A stretch of 64,000 nt of DNA from Epiperipatus broadwayi (GCA_028023455.1 JAQFVV010006215.1:2897230-2961229); one strand, 5' to 3'. Positions 33,515 through 45,375 are shown, counted from the stretch's first letter. Notes: generated by a model from the letters alone, not told the origin. Program-made: numbers and translations.

Positions 33515-34060
33515 ATCTTTATCCTTGTGTCGTTAAGCCATCTATAAACAGTTCCAATGACTATCCAAACAATTGAAAACAAAGTGGGAGCAATTACATA
33601 TCCTTATTTAATACCAGTTTTCATTTCAAATGCCTCTGACTTTTCTTTTATAATAAAAACATATTTCTCACTTCATAACATAAAAGCTGTGTAGTATGAA
33701 ATGAACTTTAAAATAGTTTGATAACCAAATTGATTGAATCAAATGCCTTGACCAAATCAATAAAAGCAACTTATAAATCATCCCTTTGTTTTCAGATACT
33801 CGTATTTGCTTAGTAACAAAAAGCATGTTTATAGTGCTTTATTCTCTAAAACTGCATTGTTTCTAGTAATCATTTACTTGTGACTAGAAACATCTTATTC
33901 AACAAAATTCTTGAAGTACCTTTGTTGTAAGGATAACAATAATATTTCATAAGTTATTGTGATCTTGTCAATTTTCTTTATTTTTAAAAATTGGAACATT
34001 TGAGTCAGTCTTAAGATCAGATCATATAATTTTATGAGTCCATATATTTCTAAAAAATTC
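33515..34060 (-). pseudogene. LINE-3 reverse transcriptase remnant
   Basis: The minus strand encodes VAFIDLVKAFDSINLVIKLF (RT motif A) and, about 100 bases on, EAFEMKTGIK.GYVIAPTLFS (motif B, normally G(V/I)KQGCVIAPTLF). This motif B wording differs from both the RTE and LINE-2 families here. Stops and frameshifts throughout; dead. Confidence 0.65.
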
Positions 34061-34194
34061 CATTTTTGAAGCTAAATTTTACCATATTATGAAAACTTCT
34101 CCAGACACTCATCAAAAAATGTAGCTTTTGCATTTTTAAGATTACAAAGAACTTTCTTAATTTCATTGAGCTGGATATCTATTCTTGTATTATT

Positions 34195-34255
34195 AAACGA
34201 GGCAAAAACTCTCCATACAGTAGTGCCACCCTGTGCCAATCAGAGTAATCAATAT
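34195..34255 (-). repeat. Family-A repeat 3'-end fragment
   Basis: 'gaggcaaaaactctccatac', 'agtagtgccaccctgtgcca' and 'atcagagtaatcaat': the 3' end of a family-A unit in antisense, cut before the ribozyme. Confidence 0.65.
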
Positions 34256-35849
34256 TATTATTCAAAAGATGATAAAAATAATTGTTCCATTTGTTTAAAA
34301 TAATATGGTCATAATATAAGAAACTCATTACTGGATTTAATGGGATTACATCACTTTTGAGATTCAAGCGTTACTGCTTAAGATTTTAATGATCACAATT
34401 ATAAATGTCTATATTTCCTTTGTAGTTTTAATCGAATAATCATTTTTTGTGAGCCAAAAAAATTCTGTCTTTAAAATGTCTTCATTTTTTTATAAAGCTT
34501 CACATTCAAATTATTATTTTGGCAAGCAAAAAAATTTCATACATAATAGAATCATTGTCAAAGAATCAATAAAGTTTTTTCAAGACCAGATTTACTTCTA
34601 TCCATAGTACATTCCGTAAGAGAATTCCATATTTTGGCAACATTCCTTAAGAGTTCCATATTTCAGTAGCATGAAATCCTAAAAGACCAAAAGTGTTTAA
34701 TAGGTCTTAAAATTTTTGGCATAAATTAGTTAATGCTTGTAAAAAATATGATTAATGTGAGGCCTATTTTTTAATGGAACTATTTTAATCTTTGAATATG
34801 TTATTAGTCTATTATTGGAGCAACTTGTATTCTGCTATAACAATCTATTAAGTTATTGTTTTGATTAAAAACAAGATGCTGGTCAGCTGAAGGGCATGGC
34901 TAGAATATCTTAATTTTAGAAATATTTGCTAATGCAATGCCATTTAATAATTGAATAACTTTAATCATTTTATTTATATTTCTATGATTAATCATAAACT
35001 CAGAACACTCTTCTCTCCTGAATGAGGCTGCATTCTGTTATACTTTTTTATTTAGAGTACTGACAGTCTCTAGTTAATGATAGAATATCCATTTACTGAT
35101 CAGCACTAATATGTCTATTAGAAAGACCTAAACCCTTTTGTGATCTAAATGATCCCAAGATTTACCCAAACTCCAGGTTGTAGTATGGCAGACAGATATA
35201 ATAACCATGATACAGATTGAATTTAGAATTCATGGTATGAGATTTAACCATGTTATGCTAAATAATTATCCTTTTCTAAAATTTAAAAAATGAAAATATT
35301 TAGTGTTAATTAAAGACTTAATATTCCAGATTCCAAATGTAATATTTTGCAAATAGTTTACAATTTTCTCATTTCACCTAGCAATATCACATGGTTTAGT
35401 CAAGCCCCATTATATGAACCAATAATGTTAAAAAACATCATTGTTCTTGCCTATGATTTTGCTCTGATTCAGAGAATCATCTTTAACATTAGCATTATTA
35501 TTATTATTTCTTTTAATTATTCTCAACGTGGTATATGAAAGTTTAGAATTGCTGACTTCCAGTTTGTATTTCCATATTCTATTAATATAAATATTTTTAG
35601 TAATATTTAAAAAATTTAAACAAATTAAATCCCAAAAATTAAGTAAAGTATATATATAATAAAGATATAAAAAATTAGAAATAAAATAAAAAAGAAATTA
35701 CTGATCGATAATATGAATAGTATTAGAAAAAGATAGGTTATGCTTTATCTAGGTTTTGGCATAAAGTAAAAGATAGATTTTAGCATAAAATGAAAGATGT
35801 AATCAGTAGTTATTGGGTTTTTTTCAAAATCATACTAAGTAGTTGTGAA
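34256..35849. other. A+T-rich filler
   Basis: No gene. A local direct repeat (attccgtaagag/attccttaagag, about 34610-34670). Confidence 0.45.
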
Positions 35850-35961
35850 CTTATTAAAACAGGCAAAACTCTCCATACAGTAGTGCCATTCAATGCAAGC
35901 CAGAGTAATCAGTGGATGCCAGAAGGCTTGTGCATAACATCCCTACATAGTGCCTACTTAC

Positions 35962-36016
35962 CCAATATCCCCAGACTAGTTTCTAGCTTGTTGCTTTCAT
36001 CAGTGAGGAGCCTTGG
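35962..36016 (-). ncRNA. Type I hammerhead ribozyme, family A, complete core
   Basis: Minus strand: CCAA, GGC, TCCTCA, CTGATGA, A-AGC-AACAA-GCT-A, GAA, ACTAGT, C (cleavage after it), TGGGGA, TA, TTGG. Outer stem I CCAA/TTGG and inner TCCTCA/TGGGGA (one T-G pair) form; stem III ACTAGT is a palindrome like ACGCGT of schistosome ribozymes. The A-A opposition next to the core in stem II is shared by the whole family and is not canonical. Confidence 0.75.
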
Positions 36017-36059
36017 ATCTGAGAGCACTGCACCTAGATCTTAGGATCTAATGCAACCC

Positions 36060-36114
36060 CCAAGGCTCCTCACTGATGAAAGCCACAAGCCAGAAATTAT
36101 TCTGGAAATATTGG
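36060..36114 (+). ncRNA. Hammerhead ribozyme, family A, decayed
   Basis: Core CTGATGA and GAAA are kept and stem II (GCC/GGC type) is good. Stem III is ATTATT (no longer self-complementary) and the inner stem I 3' strand is TGGAAA. Probably inactive. Confidence 0.6.
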
Positions 36115-36221
36115 ATGAATAGGCACTAATTGGGTATTTTATGCACAAGCCTTCTGACATTCATTGATTACTCTGACTTGCACTGAATGGCAATACTGTA
36201 TGGAGAGTTTTGCCTGTTTTA

Positions 36222-36640
36222 ATAAGAAATGGATCATGTGATGTTTATTGGCTTAACACCAATCCTGCCTAATAGGATAGTGGTGGCTATGGTTATTAAA
36301 AAACCAAAGACACCAAAATGTATAGGTACTAAAGTGAGTTCAGACCTATATGACTATATAAGCTAATGAGCTTGGATTGAAAATATTATTGGGTTTTCAA
36401 TTTAAGACTCGTAGTTTTGTAGTTAAATAGAGATAAAAGGTGGCTGCTGGAGGGTTGCATTAGATCCTAAGATCTAGGTGCAGTGCTCTCAGAACCAAGG
36501 CTCCTCACTGACGAAGGCCACAAAACAGAAGCTAGTCTGGGGATATTGGATGAGTAGGCACTAGATGGGGATTTTATATACAAGCCTTCTGGCATCCATT
36601 GATTACTCTGGCTTGCACTGAGTGGTTAAAGACCACTGGT
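36222..36640 (+). repeat. Family-A unit in head-to-tail tandem with the preceding arm
   Basis: Begins 'agaaatgg.atcatgtgatg' (the unit 5' end) directly after the 3' end 'tgcctgttttaata' of the previous sense copy. It runs through a B-box-like region (gttcagacctatatgac), 'ggtggctgctggagggttgc', the ribozyme and 'cttgcactgagtgg'. Ribozyme-to-ribozyme spacing with the previous copy is 435 bp, the size expected of a circular or monomeric RNA released by self-cleavage. Confidence 0.75.
36495..36549 (+). ncRNA. Hammerhead ribozyme, family A, decayed
   Basis: CTGACGA and both stem I helices (CCAA/TTGG, TCCTCA/TGGGGA) intact. Stem II lost pairing (GGCCACAAAACA) and GAAA reads GAAG, so A15.1 is changed. 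Confidence 0.55.
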
Positions 36641-38035
36641 TTACATAATATGGAAAGCAACTTTCCTTAAAGTGGAAAGTCATGAGAAACAGTTTAATTA
36701 TCCCAAAATTGCTCCTCCTAAATTAAAATCTTGTTCAGTTTTCATCTCAATGTCCTTCATTTATTAAAAAGATATTATTATGAAAACCCAATAGAATAAT
36801 ATATATTGTGGTGAACTTTAATGTAATTTTGTTATAAAGAATGTTTCAAAAACATTATAACAATTGTCTCCAAAAACATCAAAAGTGCTGTATTGATTGT
36901 TTTCATTGGTATGATATGGATAAAATGTAATAGAGAACAGAATTATGCACAGTTGAAGTCTTTCGGAAAAATGAAAGTTCACTGCAAGAGGAGTTGAAAA
37001 AAAAACATTACAAGGTGTTAAATAATCAGATTAAAAGGTCAGAATGAGAATATATGGCTATATTTACATTTCACAATTGGTTTATAGATGTATTCTAAAA
37101 CACATCTACAAGTTTATATTTGTCTATTGCTTCATCTATTTACTTTTTATCTTCTGTAAAATGACCTCACTTGTTATAAGAGTAACTAATTATCTTCTTG
37201 AAGGCAGATGAATATAACTAATATTTGATTTGAATACAAGTATAATTTATATATGAAATTTTGGTGCAAATTTAAAACAGTCAGCAAGACGCCTTCTGTA
37301 GGCAATAAAAGTAACTATTAAAACTTCAGCTATAAAATAGCAAATACTCAATATGTTTATTCTAGATATTGCATAGTATATTGATAATCAAAGCTTTAGT
37401 TATGGTTTTTTCAAGAAATAGTAATTCTCAACTGCTAAGATTCTTAATTCTGAAGATTTCACTGAAAAGCTTATTAAATTCTGTCCACACTGCTTTGATT
37501 ATCCTAGAATAAACTTAAATCTCTTTGCAGTTTCAAAGATCATGTTCAAATTATTTGCACTAATTTATAAGTTTTTCTTAGCTTACAGATCAATCCAAGA
37601 TGCCATGGAAATTATTATAGCATTATAAATCAATTCATTTAAAAAAATGTCACAGAAATTTTGTTGCTGTATATATTTATATACATGTTTTAGAATTATT
37701 TTGCAAATTTTACAACTTTTCCAGTTAATTTCACTTAATGACTATGCCTATCTAAAATTTAATGATTTTACTTAATATAACTAGATAGATAATGATAAAA
37801 AAGATGTGATTCTAATTGATTGCAGATTGATCCACTCAAGTAGCGCTAGTTAATGGTTCTTATCACTCTTTTACAATAGAGCAGAACAGCTGTAGTTAAT
37901 TTATTTCTGAGATCACTAAAATTGTTAGTTGCTGGACAAAATATCAGACCTGTATAATTTTGTAAATAAGTTTATTTCAAAAAAATAAAAAATAGTCATA
38001 TATCACACGACCCCATTTCTTTTTTAAGCTTGTAA
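36641..38035. other. A+T-rich filler
   Basis: Nothing recognised. Confidence 0.5.
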
Positions 38036-38039
38036 AAAA

Positions 38040-38425
38040 ACAAACAAAGCTTTGTTAATTGCTCAACAAGCTTTGAGATAAATTCTTAGCAAGTGACTTC
38101 TAATATATGACCTGGCTGACGATCTCTCAGCCCCAGTTAGCTATTTGAGTTAGATAATTGGGTTTGAAGACATTTAAGTGTCTGAAAATTTTCAGATTTT
38201 TTACTCAATGGTCAACTCAGATAAATGCTAGCTTTGGGTTGGTATTTTTAGATCTAGTGTGTCTGAAACTACCCTACTGCCTCTGAGGAGTGCCAAAAGC
38301 ATGAAACCGTTGGTCAGGAGATTGGGTGTGGTTTTCAGATAGAGATATTTTAAATGCTTTCTCTTGCTAAACATTTATCTCAAAGCTTGTTAAGCAATTA
38401 GCAAAGCCCTTTGTTTAGTTAATTT
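38040..38425 (+). repeat. Family-E hammerhead repeat with inverted ends
   Basis: Ends carry inverted copies of 'caagctttgagataaa' (38067-38082 and, inverted, 38376-38393) with longer flanking similarity ('aaagctttgttaattgctc' versus 'gcaattagcaaagccctttg'). The middle matches 21480-21720, including 'gaagacatttaagtgtctg' and the ribozyme. As in family A, a short antisense piece precedes the sense unit. Confidence 0.6.
38270..38326 (+). ncRNA. Type I hammerhead ribozyme, family E
   Basis: ACCC (outer stem I), TACTG, CCT (inner), CTGAGGA (a valid CTGANGA), GTGC-CAAAA-GCAT stem II (first pair G-T), GAA, ACC-GTT-GGT stem III with a 3-nt loop, C (cleavage after it), AGG, AGATT, GGGT. All core positions are canonical. 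Inner stem I is only 3 bp, so activity is uncertain. Confidence 0.65.
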
Positions 38426-38616
38426 CAAAGACTCATAATTTTGTACACAATCGTTTCAAAACTTAAGAGATTTAACTTTTCAAACCATTAGTTTAAATAA
38501 GAATATGAATGAAAAGTGACTTCTAAATAAATTTAATTAAAGTCAGTGACCCAACAGCTAAAACCAGTTTATTTTATAATTTTTAAACTATATTGAAAAT
38601 GTTTATTAGTCATTCA

Positions 38617-38990
38617 CGAAACTAGAGATTATCCACTTAATGAATAATACTTCTGTAGTATAATTTTCACTACATCACTCTCATGCAAAATGGGGACTGT
38701 TCCTATCAACTTTGAATACATTGTGTAAATTTGACACATATCAATTGAACAGTAGTAATTAGCTACCTATATATTATGATCAATGATAAAGATATGTAAG
38801 AGATTGTGATCTGGGTCAACTGATGAACATGAAATATGCATCTTGGGAATCATACTTTTTTACATGTCTTGGACGTATATATATATGATTACATCTCTTC
38901 ACAATATGTTAAAAGTGGATAGAAACCAGTTCTTACCATGCATGGGAGCGGTGTCGTGAAAATTACACTACGGAAATAGTATTCATTTTT
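38617..38990. repeat. Family-C fold-back copy
   Basis: 38617-38740 is antisense ('actagagattatccactta', 'tacatcactctcatgcaaaa') and 38770-38990 is sense, ending 'catgggagcggtgtcgtgaa', 'aattacactacggaaatag'. The pieces overlap in the 3' part, giving inverted arms of about 100 bases. Matches 17690-17940. Confidence 0.6.
38803..38852 (+). ncRNA. Hammerhead remnant, family C
   Basis: TCAA, CTGATGA, ACAT, GAAATATGCATC, TTGGGAATCA. Both core halves and the cleavage region survive but stem II has collapsed to four bases, apparently by deletion. Confidence 0.5.
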
Positions 38991-41335
38991 TAAAATCATC
39001 AATGCAAAAACAAGTTTTAAATAGATCTGAAACCTGATTGACCAATTTTTTAAAATCTATATATATTTTTTAGATTTAAATCCTATAATAATAGCAAAAA
39101 ATGAATTATAAATTTTTTACTATACTTTATAAAGTTGACTTCCTTTTGAATAAGTACATATAGATATTGCACTAAATAAATAATTATTGATTTATATATA
39201 CTGTATACATAAAAAATTGCAGATAGTTAAAAATGAGATATCATCTCTTCCCTGTAATATTTGAACTAGATTTATATAATTTAATTGTCAATTATAATAT
39301 CAGGCACACAATAGGTTCAGGACCTGAGTTAATTAAAGGTTGCCGTATATATGAATATGCTGGCAGGTGAGTACGCAAGGGTTTATACATTAAAAACAAC
39401 GCATATCGGGAAGTTAATTTCCTCTTGAATAATTACGGATAGATACTGCTCTAAAAAACAATTATTGATTTATAAATATTAACTATATCAGCACCCAAAA
39501 ATTAAATAGTTTTATTTTAAAAAGGTTGCTTTAAAAAATATTAATAAAAATAAATAGATTCTCATTTATTGTTTACTATGTTTAGTAAAAATGTTACTTT
39601 TTCATGATGTTTGAAAACATTTCATTGAAACAAAGCTGTTCATGTATTTTGATATCTCCTGGCATATATATATATATATTGTGCTGGAAGTGTATGTATT
39701 CACCACAGATCATAGATATGCACTATAAAATTTGTTATTATATATAGAACTTATAATCATTGAAATGGTTAGTCAATGTCTTCCTTAATTTTCATATCAT
39801 TATATGATCATAATATATCTTTTTATTTTAGTTATAAATGATAAATGTGGAAGATAATAATCTAATATGATTTCTTATCATTTTAAAATAAATCATATAA
39901 TTTATTTTAATATTTTATAAAATACCACTATTTTAGAGAAAATAAGTTTCACTTCCATAAAAAAAAAAAAATAGCTTTTACACATATATATAAAAGTGAT
40001 CTTAAAATAAACTTAATTGGAACAATAATTAATAAATTAATACATTTTATAAGGCTACATATTATGCGATTCACATATAACAGTGGTGAACATTACGTTA
40101 CTAGGAAACAAAGAGACACAATAAGTAGGTCGTTACAGGAAAAAGACCATGTTTTCATTCTTTTAAAAAAGCGTGTTCTTTTTTTCATAAATATTGCTTA
40201 TTTCCAAAAGAAAAGTTTTGTAATGATAAAGATTTTCTTGTTTTAAAGAACTACGAGAAATATATACTTAAGAACTTAGACGTTGAAAGAAACCTAACAT
40301 GAAAAACTAAAAAGAAATTTAATGTCTCCTTCAAAGGGCAAGTCTACCTTCAAATTAAAACTCAATAACAACTGAAATGCAATTAATACTACCCTATAAA
40401 AGATTTATTTGCTTTTAATTAATGCAAACTACTAGTACAGTATATGCATTTAAATTTAACTAATAAATACATACGCATTCATTGGAAATATAATACGAAA
40501 TCTCCCATGGATAATGGTGATTGTCATCATAGAAAAGAAAATAATACTAGCGATTAAAATTTGGATATATTTTGTATCGTAGAAAATGTAAAATTTGATT
40601 TCTCATACTTTTATTACTATACCTACAGAATATATTTGTATATTAGGATTGTTTCTTACTCATATTATCTAAATCTTTAATACTTGAGGATCATATTGCA
40701 TTATAGCGGACCGTGTTATTATTGTTATTTGAAAAATAATATTAATGACAAAATTGGATGAAAATCTCGAAAGAAATGTTTAGTAGCTCCGAATATTATA
40801 TATTTGTTGCTAAGAAATTATATAAAACTGTGTTATGAGAATGAACAATAAATACTGGATAAAACAATAAATACGGGTGAACAAAGTTTATATTAGTGAT
40901 TTATTGCAAAAGAATTAAGCAGTGTTGAGATCATTAACCTTTCATAACCAGCAGATGGATTTTAAAATACACTTGTGATATGGATAATATGTGTGTCATC
41001 AACTTTTCAATTCCATTTCAAGTTTCATTAACTGTTTTATTTAAAAGGATATTTTATGCACATATGTATATGTTTAGTTATGAATGTGTGCTTTAAATCT
41101 ATATATAATCAAAGGAAAATCAAAACAATTATTCAAAGTTGCAATTAATCAATAACTTGACATTTTAAATAACTTAATAAGATTTTATATTGTTATAATG
41201 TCAAACCCAAATAAATTCTAAAACTTTGTAAATTTTCCTCTGGTTATCAACTTATATCTATCGTTATGCATATTGAGTTTATTCACTGGTGTTTTATCAA
41301 CTTCATTTGTGAATTATTACTACTTGATGTAAATA
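38991..41335. other. A+T-rich filler
   Basis: No gene. A (TA)n run lies near 39665. The 60-codon frame at 40064-40246 is not recognisable. Confidence 0.5.
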
Positions 41336-41338
41336 AAT

Positions 41339-41705
41339 TATTAAAACAGGCAAAAACTCACTATATGTATTGCCACTCACTGCAAGCTAGAGTAATCAAT
41401 GGATGCCAGAAGGTTTGTGCATAAAATCCCTATCTAGTACCAACTCATCCAATATCCCCAGACTAGTTTCTGGCTTGTGGCCTTCGTCAGTAAGGAGTCT
41501 TGGATCTGAGAGCACTGCATCTAGATCTTAGGATCTAATGCAACCCTCCAGCAGCCACCTTTTATCTCTACTTAACTACAAAACCATGAGTCTTAAACTG
41601 AAAACACCTTAATATTTTCAGTCCAAGCTCATTACTTTATATAGTCATAGTTCAGACCTATACATTTTGGCGTAACCGTGTGATGTTTATTGGCTTAAAA
41701 TAAAT
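41339..41705 (-). repeat. Family-A hammerhead repeat
   Basis: Antisense unit from 'attaaaacaggcaaaaactc' through the ribozyme to 'gttcagacctatacattttgg', then a short sense piece 'gtgtgatgtttattggctta'. Another fold-back junction. Confidence 0.7.
41449..41503 (-). ncRNA. Type I hammerhead ribozyme, family A, complete core
   Basis: Minus strand: CCAA, GAC, TCCTTA, CTGACGA, A-GGC-CACAA-GCC-A, GAA, ACTAGT, C, TGGGGA, TA, TTGG. Inner stem I keeps six pairs through T-G wobbles (TCCTTA with TGGGGA). All core nucleotides are canonical. The A-A opposition at the base of stem II is as in its relatives. Confidence 0.75.
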
Positions 41706-41734
41706 TATTATTACAAAATTAAAAGTTATATATC

Positions 41735-42275
41735 TTAATAAACAAGGCAAAACTCTCCATAGAGTAGTGCCACCCTGTGCCAACCAGAGTAATCAATGGA
41801 TGCCAGAAGACTTGTACATAAAATCCCTATCCCTATCTAGTGCCTACTCATCCAATATCCCCAGACTTGTTTCTGGCTTGTGGACTTCATCAATGAGGAG
41901 CCTTGGATCTGAGAGCACTGCACCTAGATGTTAGGATCTAATGCAACCCTCCAGCAGCCACCTTAACTCTACTTAACCACAAAACTATGAGAATGAAATT
42001 GAAAACACAGTAATATTTTCAATCTAAGTCCAATAGCTTATATAGTCATATGGATCTGACCTCAGTTCAGCACCCATACATTTTGGTGTCTTTGGCTCTT
42101 TAACAACCATAGCTCCTATTAGGCAGGATTGGTGTTAAACCACTAAACATCACATGATCACAATCTCTTATACTAGCACCTAATTGTTAATAAACAAGGC
42201 AAAAACTCTCCATACAGTAGTGCCACCCTGTTCCAACCAGAGTAATCATTGGATGCCAGAAGGCTTGTGCATACT
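41735..42275 (-). repeat. Family-A head-to-tail dimer (452 bp period)
   Basis: 'aacaaggcaaaactctccat' at 41741 recurs as 'aacaaggcaaaaactctcca' at 42193. Between them lies one complete antisense unit whose 5' end ('cacatgatcacaatctctta') runs into the next unit's 3' end through the linker 'tactagcacctaattgttaa'. The second unit is cut at about 42275 before its ribozyme. Tandem dimers are the genomic signature of retrozymes and of Penelope terminal repeats. Confidence 0.8.
41852..41906 (-). ncRNA. Hammerhead ribozyme, family A, core-mutated
   Basis: Stem I and stem II are kept, but the core reads TTGATGA (C3 changed) and stem III ACAAGT is no longer self-complementary. Inactive by expectation. 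Confidence 0.6.
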
Positions 42276-42574
42276 GTTGCAATATATGTGCATAAAGTAA
42301 TAATTCTGTAATTTTGGGATATTTACATTTATTGTCTTGTATCAGGTAATACAGATAAATAATTAAATATATATAAAAGAATAATGTTCAATAAAAGAAA
42401 TTAATGTTTTTTAGTAAAAAATAATAATATTCAAAATATTTATTTAAAAACATCTACAATTGCTTTTACAAAGAAATATTTACATATATCATTAAAATAT
42501 TTTTAAATTAAAGATTAATAAGTACATAATAACATTTATTGCTCTTAAAGTAAGTGATTTCTTAAAGCAATATT

Positions 42575-42660
42575 ACAATAGTAGTAATTCTTTATTGCTT
42601 GGGAATTCATAAGAAGTGAACTGGAGCACAATCCTTGGACCTCTGATACTCCATAATAAC
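42575..42660 (-). repeat. SINE S3 fragment
   Basis: 'tttattgcttgggaattcat', 'aagaagtgaactggagcaca' and 'atccttggacctctgatact' match the 3' part of the S3 units at 21.1-21.3 kb. Confidence 0.5.
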
Positions 42661-44090
42661 AAAAAAATGCATTTATTATTAATTAAAAAAACAATTTATT
42701 AAAAATTTGTAAAAGATGATATAACAATCTTTTAGTTTTTTTTTTTTTTAATAGTTCAATTTTTTTCATGAATCAGCAAGAATAAATGTTGTCAATTGAC
42801 CCCAATATCTGTACCAGAATGTACAGCTTCCGTTAAATGGTTAAAATAAGCATAAAATATTGGTTTTTTAAAATACAGCATGGTGCTAATTGCAACCGCA
42901 ATGAAAATGCATTAACCCAAATGAAATGTGCTATGTCTGGAAGCGTAACTCTTGCTCTCCAGACTACATGAGATCTAAATTTATCCCCTGTTAAAAACCA
43001 CAACTAATGCAGTTAAAATTTAGTATTTAATATACCTATATAAGAGGTTTACATTATTAATTTACAGATATGCAATTTAACAATCTATATATAGACATGT
43101 AGGCATACAGAAATAATGATCTATATGGTCTGTTAAGTCCCTAGACATGCTTTGGCACATTTGGAGGCAAGTCTGTTCACACTGGAAGCTTAAGGTACAC
43201 AGAGTGACATCCAGCACATGTTAAATGTCCATCTGCCCACCAGACGATTTGAGCATCAAATGCTCATTTGTTTTTCTCACTTGGCTTTTATCAGTTGATT
43301 ATCCAATTACTTTTCTGATTGGCTCTTTCAGATCCCGCTGATAAGGTAATTATTTCATTTATTTGAGATATATCCTGGATTGGAGAATTTTACTTTTATT
43401 AAATTCTATTAAAAAGTTATTTTGGGATTTCTAGAGTTGTTATCAATGAATGGATCAGGAACTCACAATCATTTAATTTGTTAATGGTATATATTTTTAT
43501 TGAAAGAATTTCATTACTTATTTCCAGAGATTTTAACTATTTGCTCTTTTCATCTACTTAGAAATCAATCTTTTCTGTTCACATAATACCATTTTAATTT
43601 ATTTAAATTTATTATTCTTAAGAAGCTAAATTTTTAAATTACTGTCTATATATTTTACATATACGTATATAGATCATTCTATTACAATTAATCTTTTTAT
43701 GTGTATGTATTTAAACATACATATACATAACAGTATGCTTTTGTCATGGTGCTCATGTCTATAAAGAATTTATATTTTGCAACATTGCACATCATAATGG
43801 TTGGCATTAAAATGTCTGAATGTTAAAAATTACAAAATTTTATAAGGCATAACAGTTTATACATCAATATAAAATATATACTTTAATATTATTTCTAATT
43901 TAAAGTGAAAGATAAGCAATCTCCAATTTTTGATACACATAGATACAAAAGTCATTTATTAATATAAATAATTTAATAATATTGTTTGTAATTTAAAATA
44001 ACTAACAAGTAATCACTTTAATTTGGTTTAATAAACGTTTAAAGAAGTTCAAGCATGGAAAATGGTGGTGCAGATCCATAACCACTGGAG
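42661..44090. other. Filler, partly less A+T-rich
   Basis: 42780-43020 and 43100-43330 are of more normal complexity ('cccaccagacgatttgagca'), but I see no reading frame, RNA or repeat match. These could be unidentified repeats or unique sequence. Confidence 0.35.
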
Positions 44091-44094
44091 TTTG

Positions 44095-44540
44095 CTCTAA
44101 AGCAATGGTTACCAATGTGGGGGATGCACCCCATGGGGGGGGTGATTTTTAAAGCTGGCAATTCAAGAATGAATTATTGACTGACTTTTTTTGAAATTTT
44201 TTTTTGAGTTATTAATAGTGAATTTGAAAAGCCCTCTAATTATTCTTATATTTGTATTATTTATAAATTAAGTTAAGAATGTTTTTTTAAATTTCATTTT
44301 GACTTTTCTGTTTAGATAATATTTGCTCCTTACTGCTCCATTATTACTTGGAGCAAGTTAAGTGGCTTGAAACTCCATTGTACTTCAACTGTCCTCTCAT
44401 TAATAGCCTTTTGAACTTCTTCCATATAATAAGGATTTCAATTTTTGAATAATAATGTGGTATAAGAGGGGGATCAGAATCTTAAATATGCATATGTGGG
44501 GCATGACCAAAAAAAAAGGCTGGAATTCATGGCTCTGCAA
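44095..44540. mobile_element. Possible hAT-type MITE
   Basis: Left end CAATGGTTACCAATGTGGGG with an adjacent 'ctctaaag'; right end, inverted, CCATGAATTCCAGCC with 'ctctgcaa'. The left end resembles the CAGTGGTTCCCAACC ends common in hAT MITEs. Target-duplication match is only partial (5 of 8), so the limits are tentative. Confidence 0.4.
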
Positions 44541-45373
44541 TATGTTATTGCCATTTGTATGAAATCATACAGGATAATAAATGCCTTTACAGTTATGAAT
44601 TATACTAAGTTTAGAAATTCTTAATTTTAAATATAAAAAAATATCAACCAATGTATATATTTATTAATTGCTAAAAACAATTCCAAAATTTCAATTATAA
44701 ATATTTAATATTATTAATTAAAAAAAAGAAAAAAAAAAGCATATATAAAATTTTTAGAACCATGAAATATAAATTAAATTATCAACTGTTAAAATTAAAT
44801 CGAGATGTACTAATTCTACAATTAAATTATTTTATAATTAGCTTAGACAGGTTTTTTTAATATATTCATTTAGATTTGACTTTTTAGATATTTCATAAGT
44901 TTAATTTATGCTACTTTTAAATCTCTTTAAATAACCTATTAAATTTGAGATGAAAAAATAAAATAACTGTTATATTGTTAAAGAAAAATATTTTATAATT
45001 GTCAAAATTATTTTTATATATATGATAAATTTTGGAACAAAAAAAAAGGTCTATAAAAAGATATATTTGCATATTTAGAGCACACTTTTTTTATTTATAA
45101 CTAGGTGCACCCATGGCTTCACCCACATTAGTAGAATAAAATAATATAATGTAATATGTAGTTGTTTCAATGGCTTCTATATTTACATATTATTTAAATG
45201 AAATAAAATAATACATGAGTTTATCAACAGCAGCTCTACAAAAAATTTAACTTTTTATGATAAGTTATACTACTGAATAATCAACTTTTAGAATTTTAGT
45301 TTAAATATATTTCTCATATTGTAAAATAATTAGTATTAGTCATTATTAAACATTACTCTGATATATATATATA
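44541..45373. other. A+T-rich filler
   Basis: No gene. 'aggtgcacccatggcttcac' at 45104 followed by 'ccacattag' resembles an end sequence of a widespread interspersed repeat class; not assigned. Confidence 0.35.
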
Positions 45374-45375
45374 TA

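Larger units (their letters stand above)
35850..36226. repeat. Family-A fold-back pair with a ribozyme in each arm
   Basis: Left arm 35850-36016 (antisense), right arm 36060-36226 (sense), each 167 bases, with outer ends 'cttattaaaacagg' and 'cctgttttaataag'. Each arm runs from the ribozyme's 5' side to the unit's 3' end. The 43-base loop is the antisense region just upstream of the ribozyme. Confidence 0.8.
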
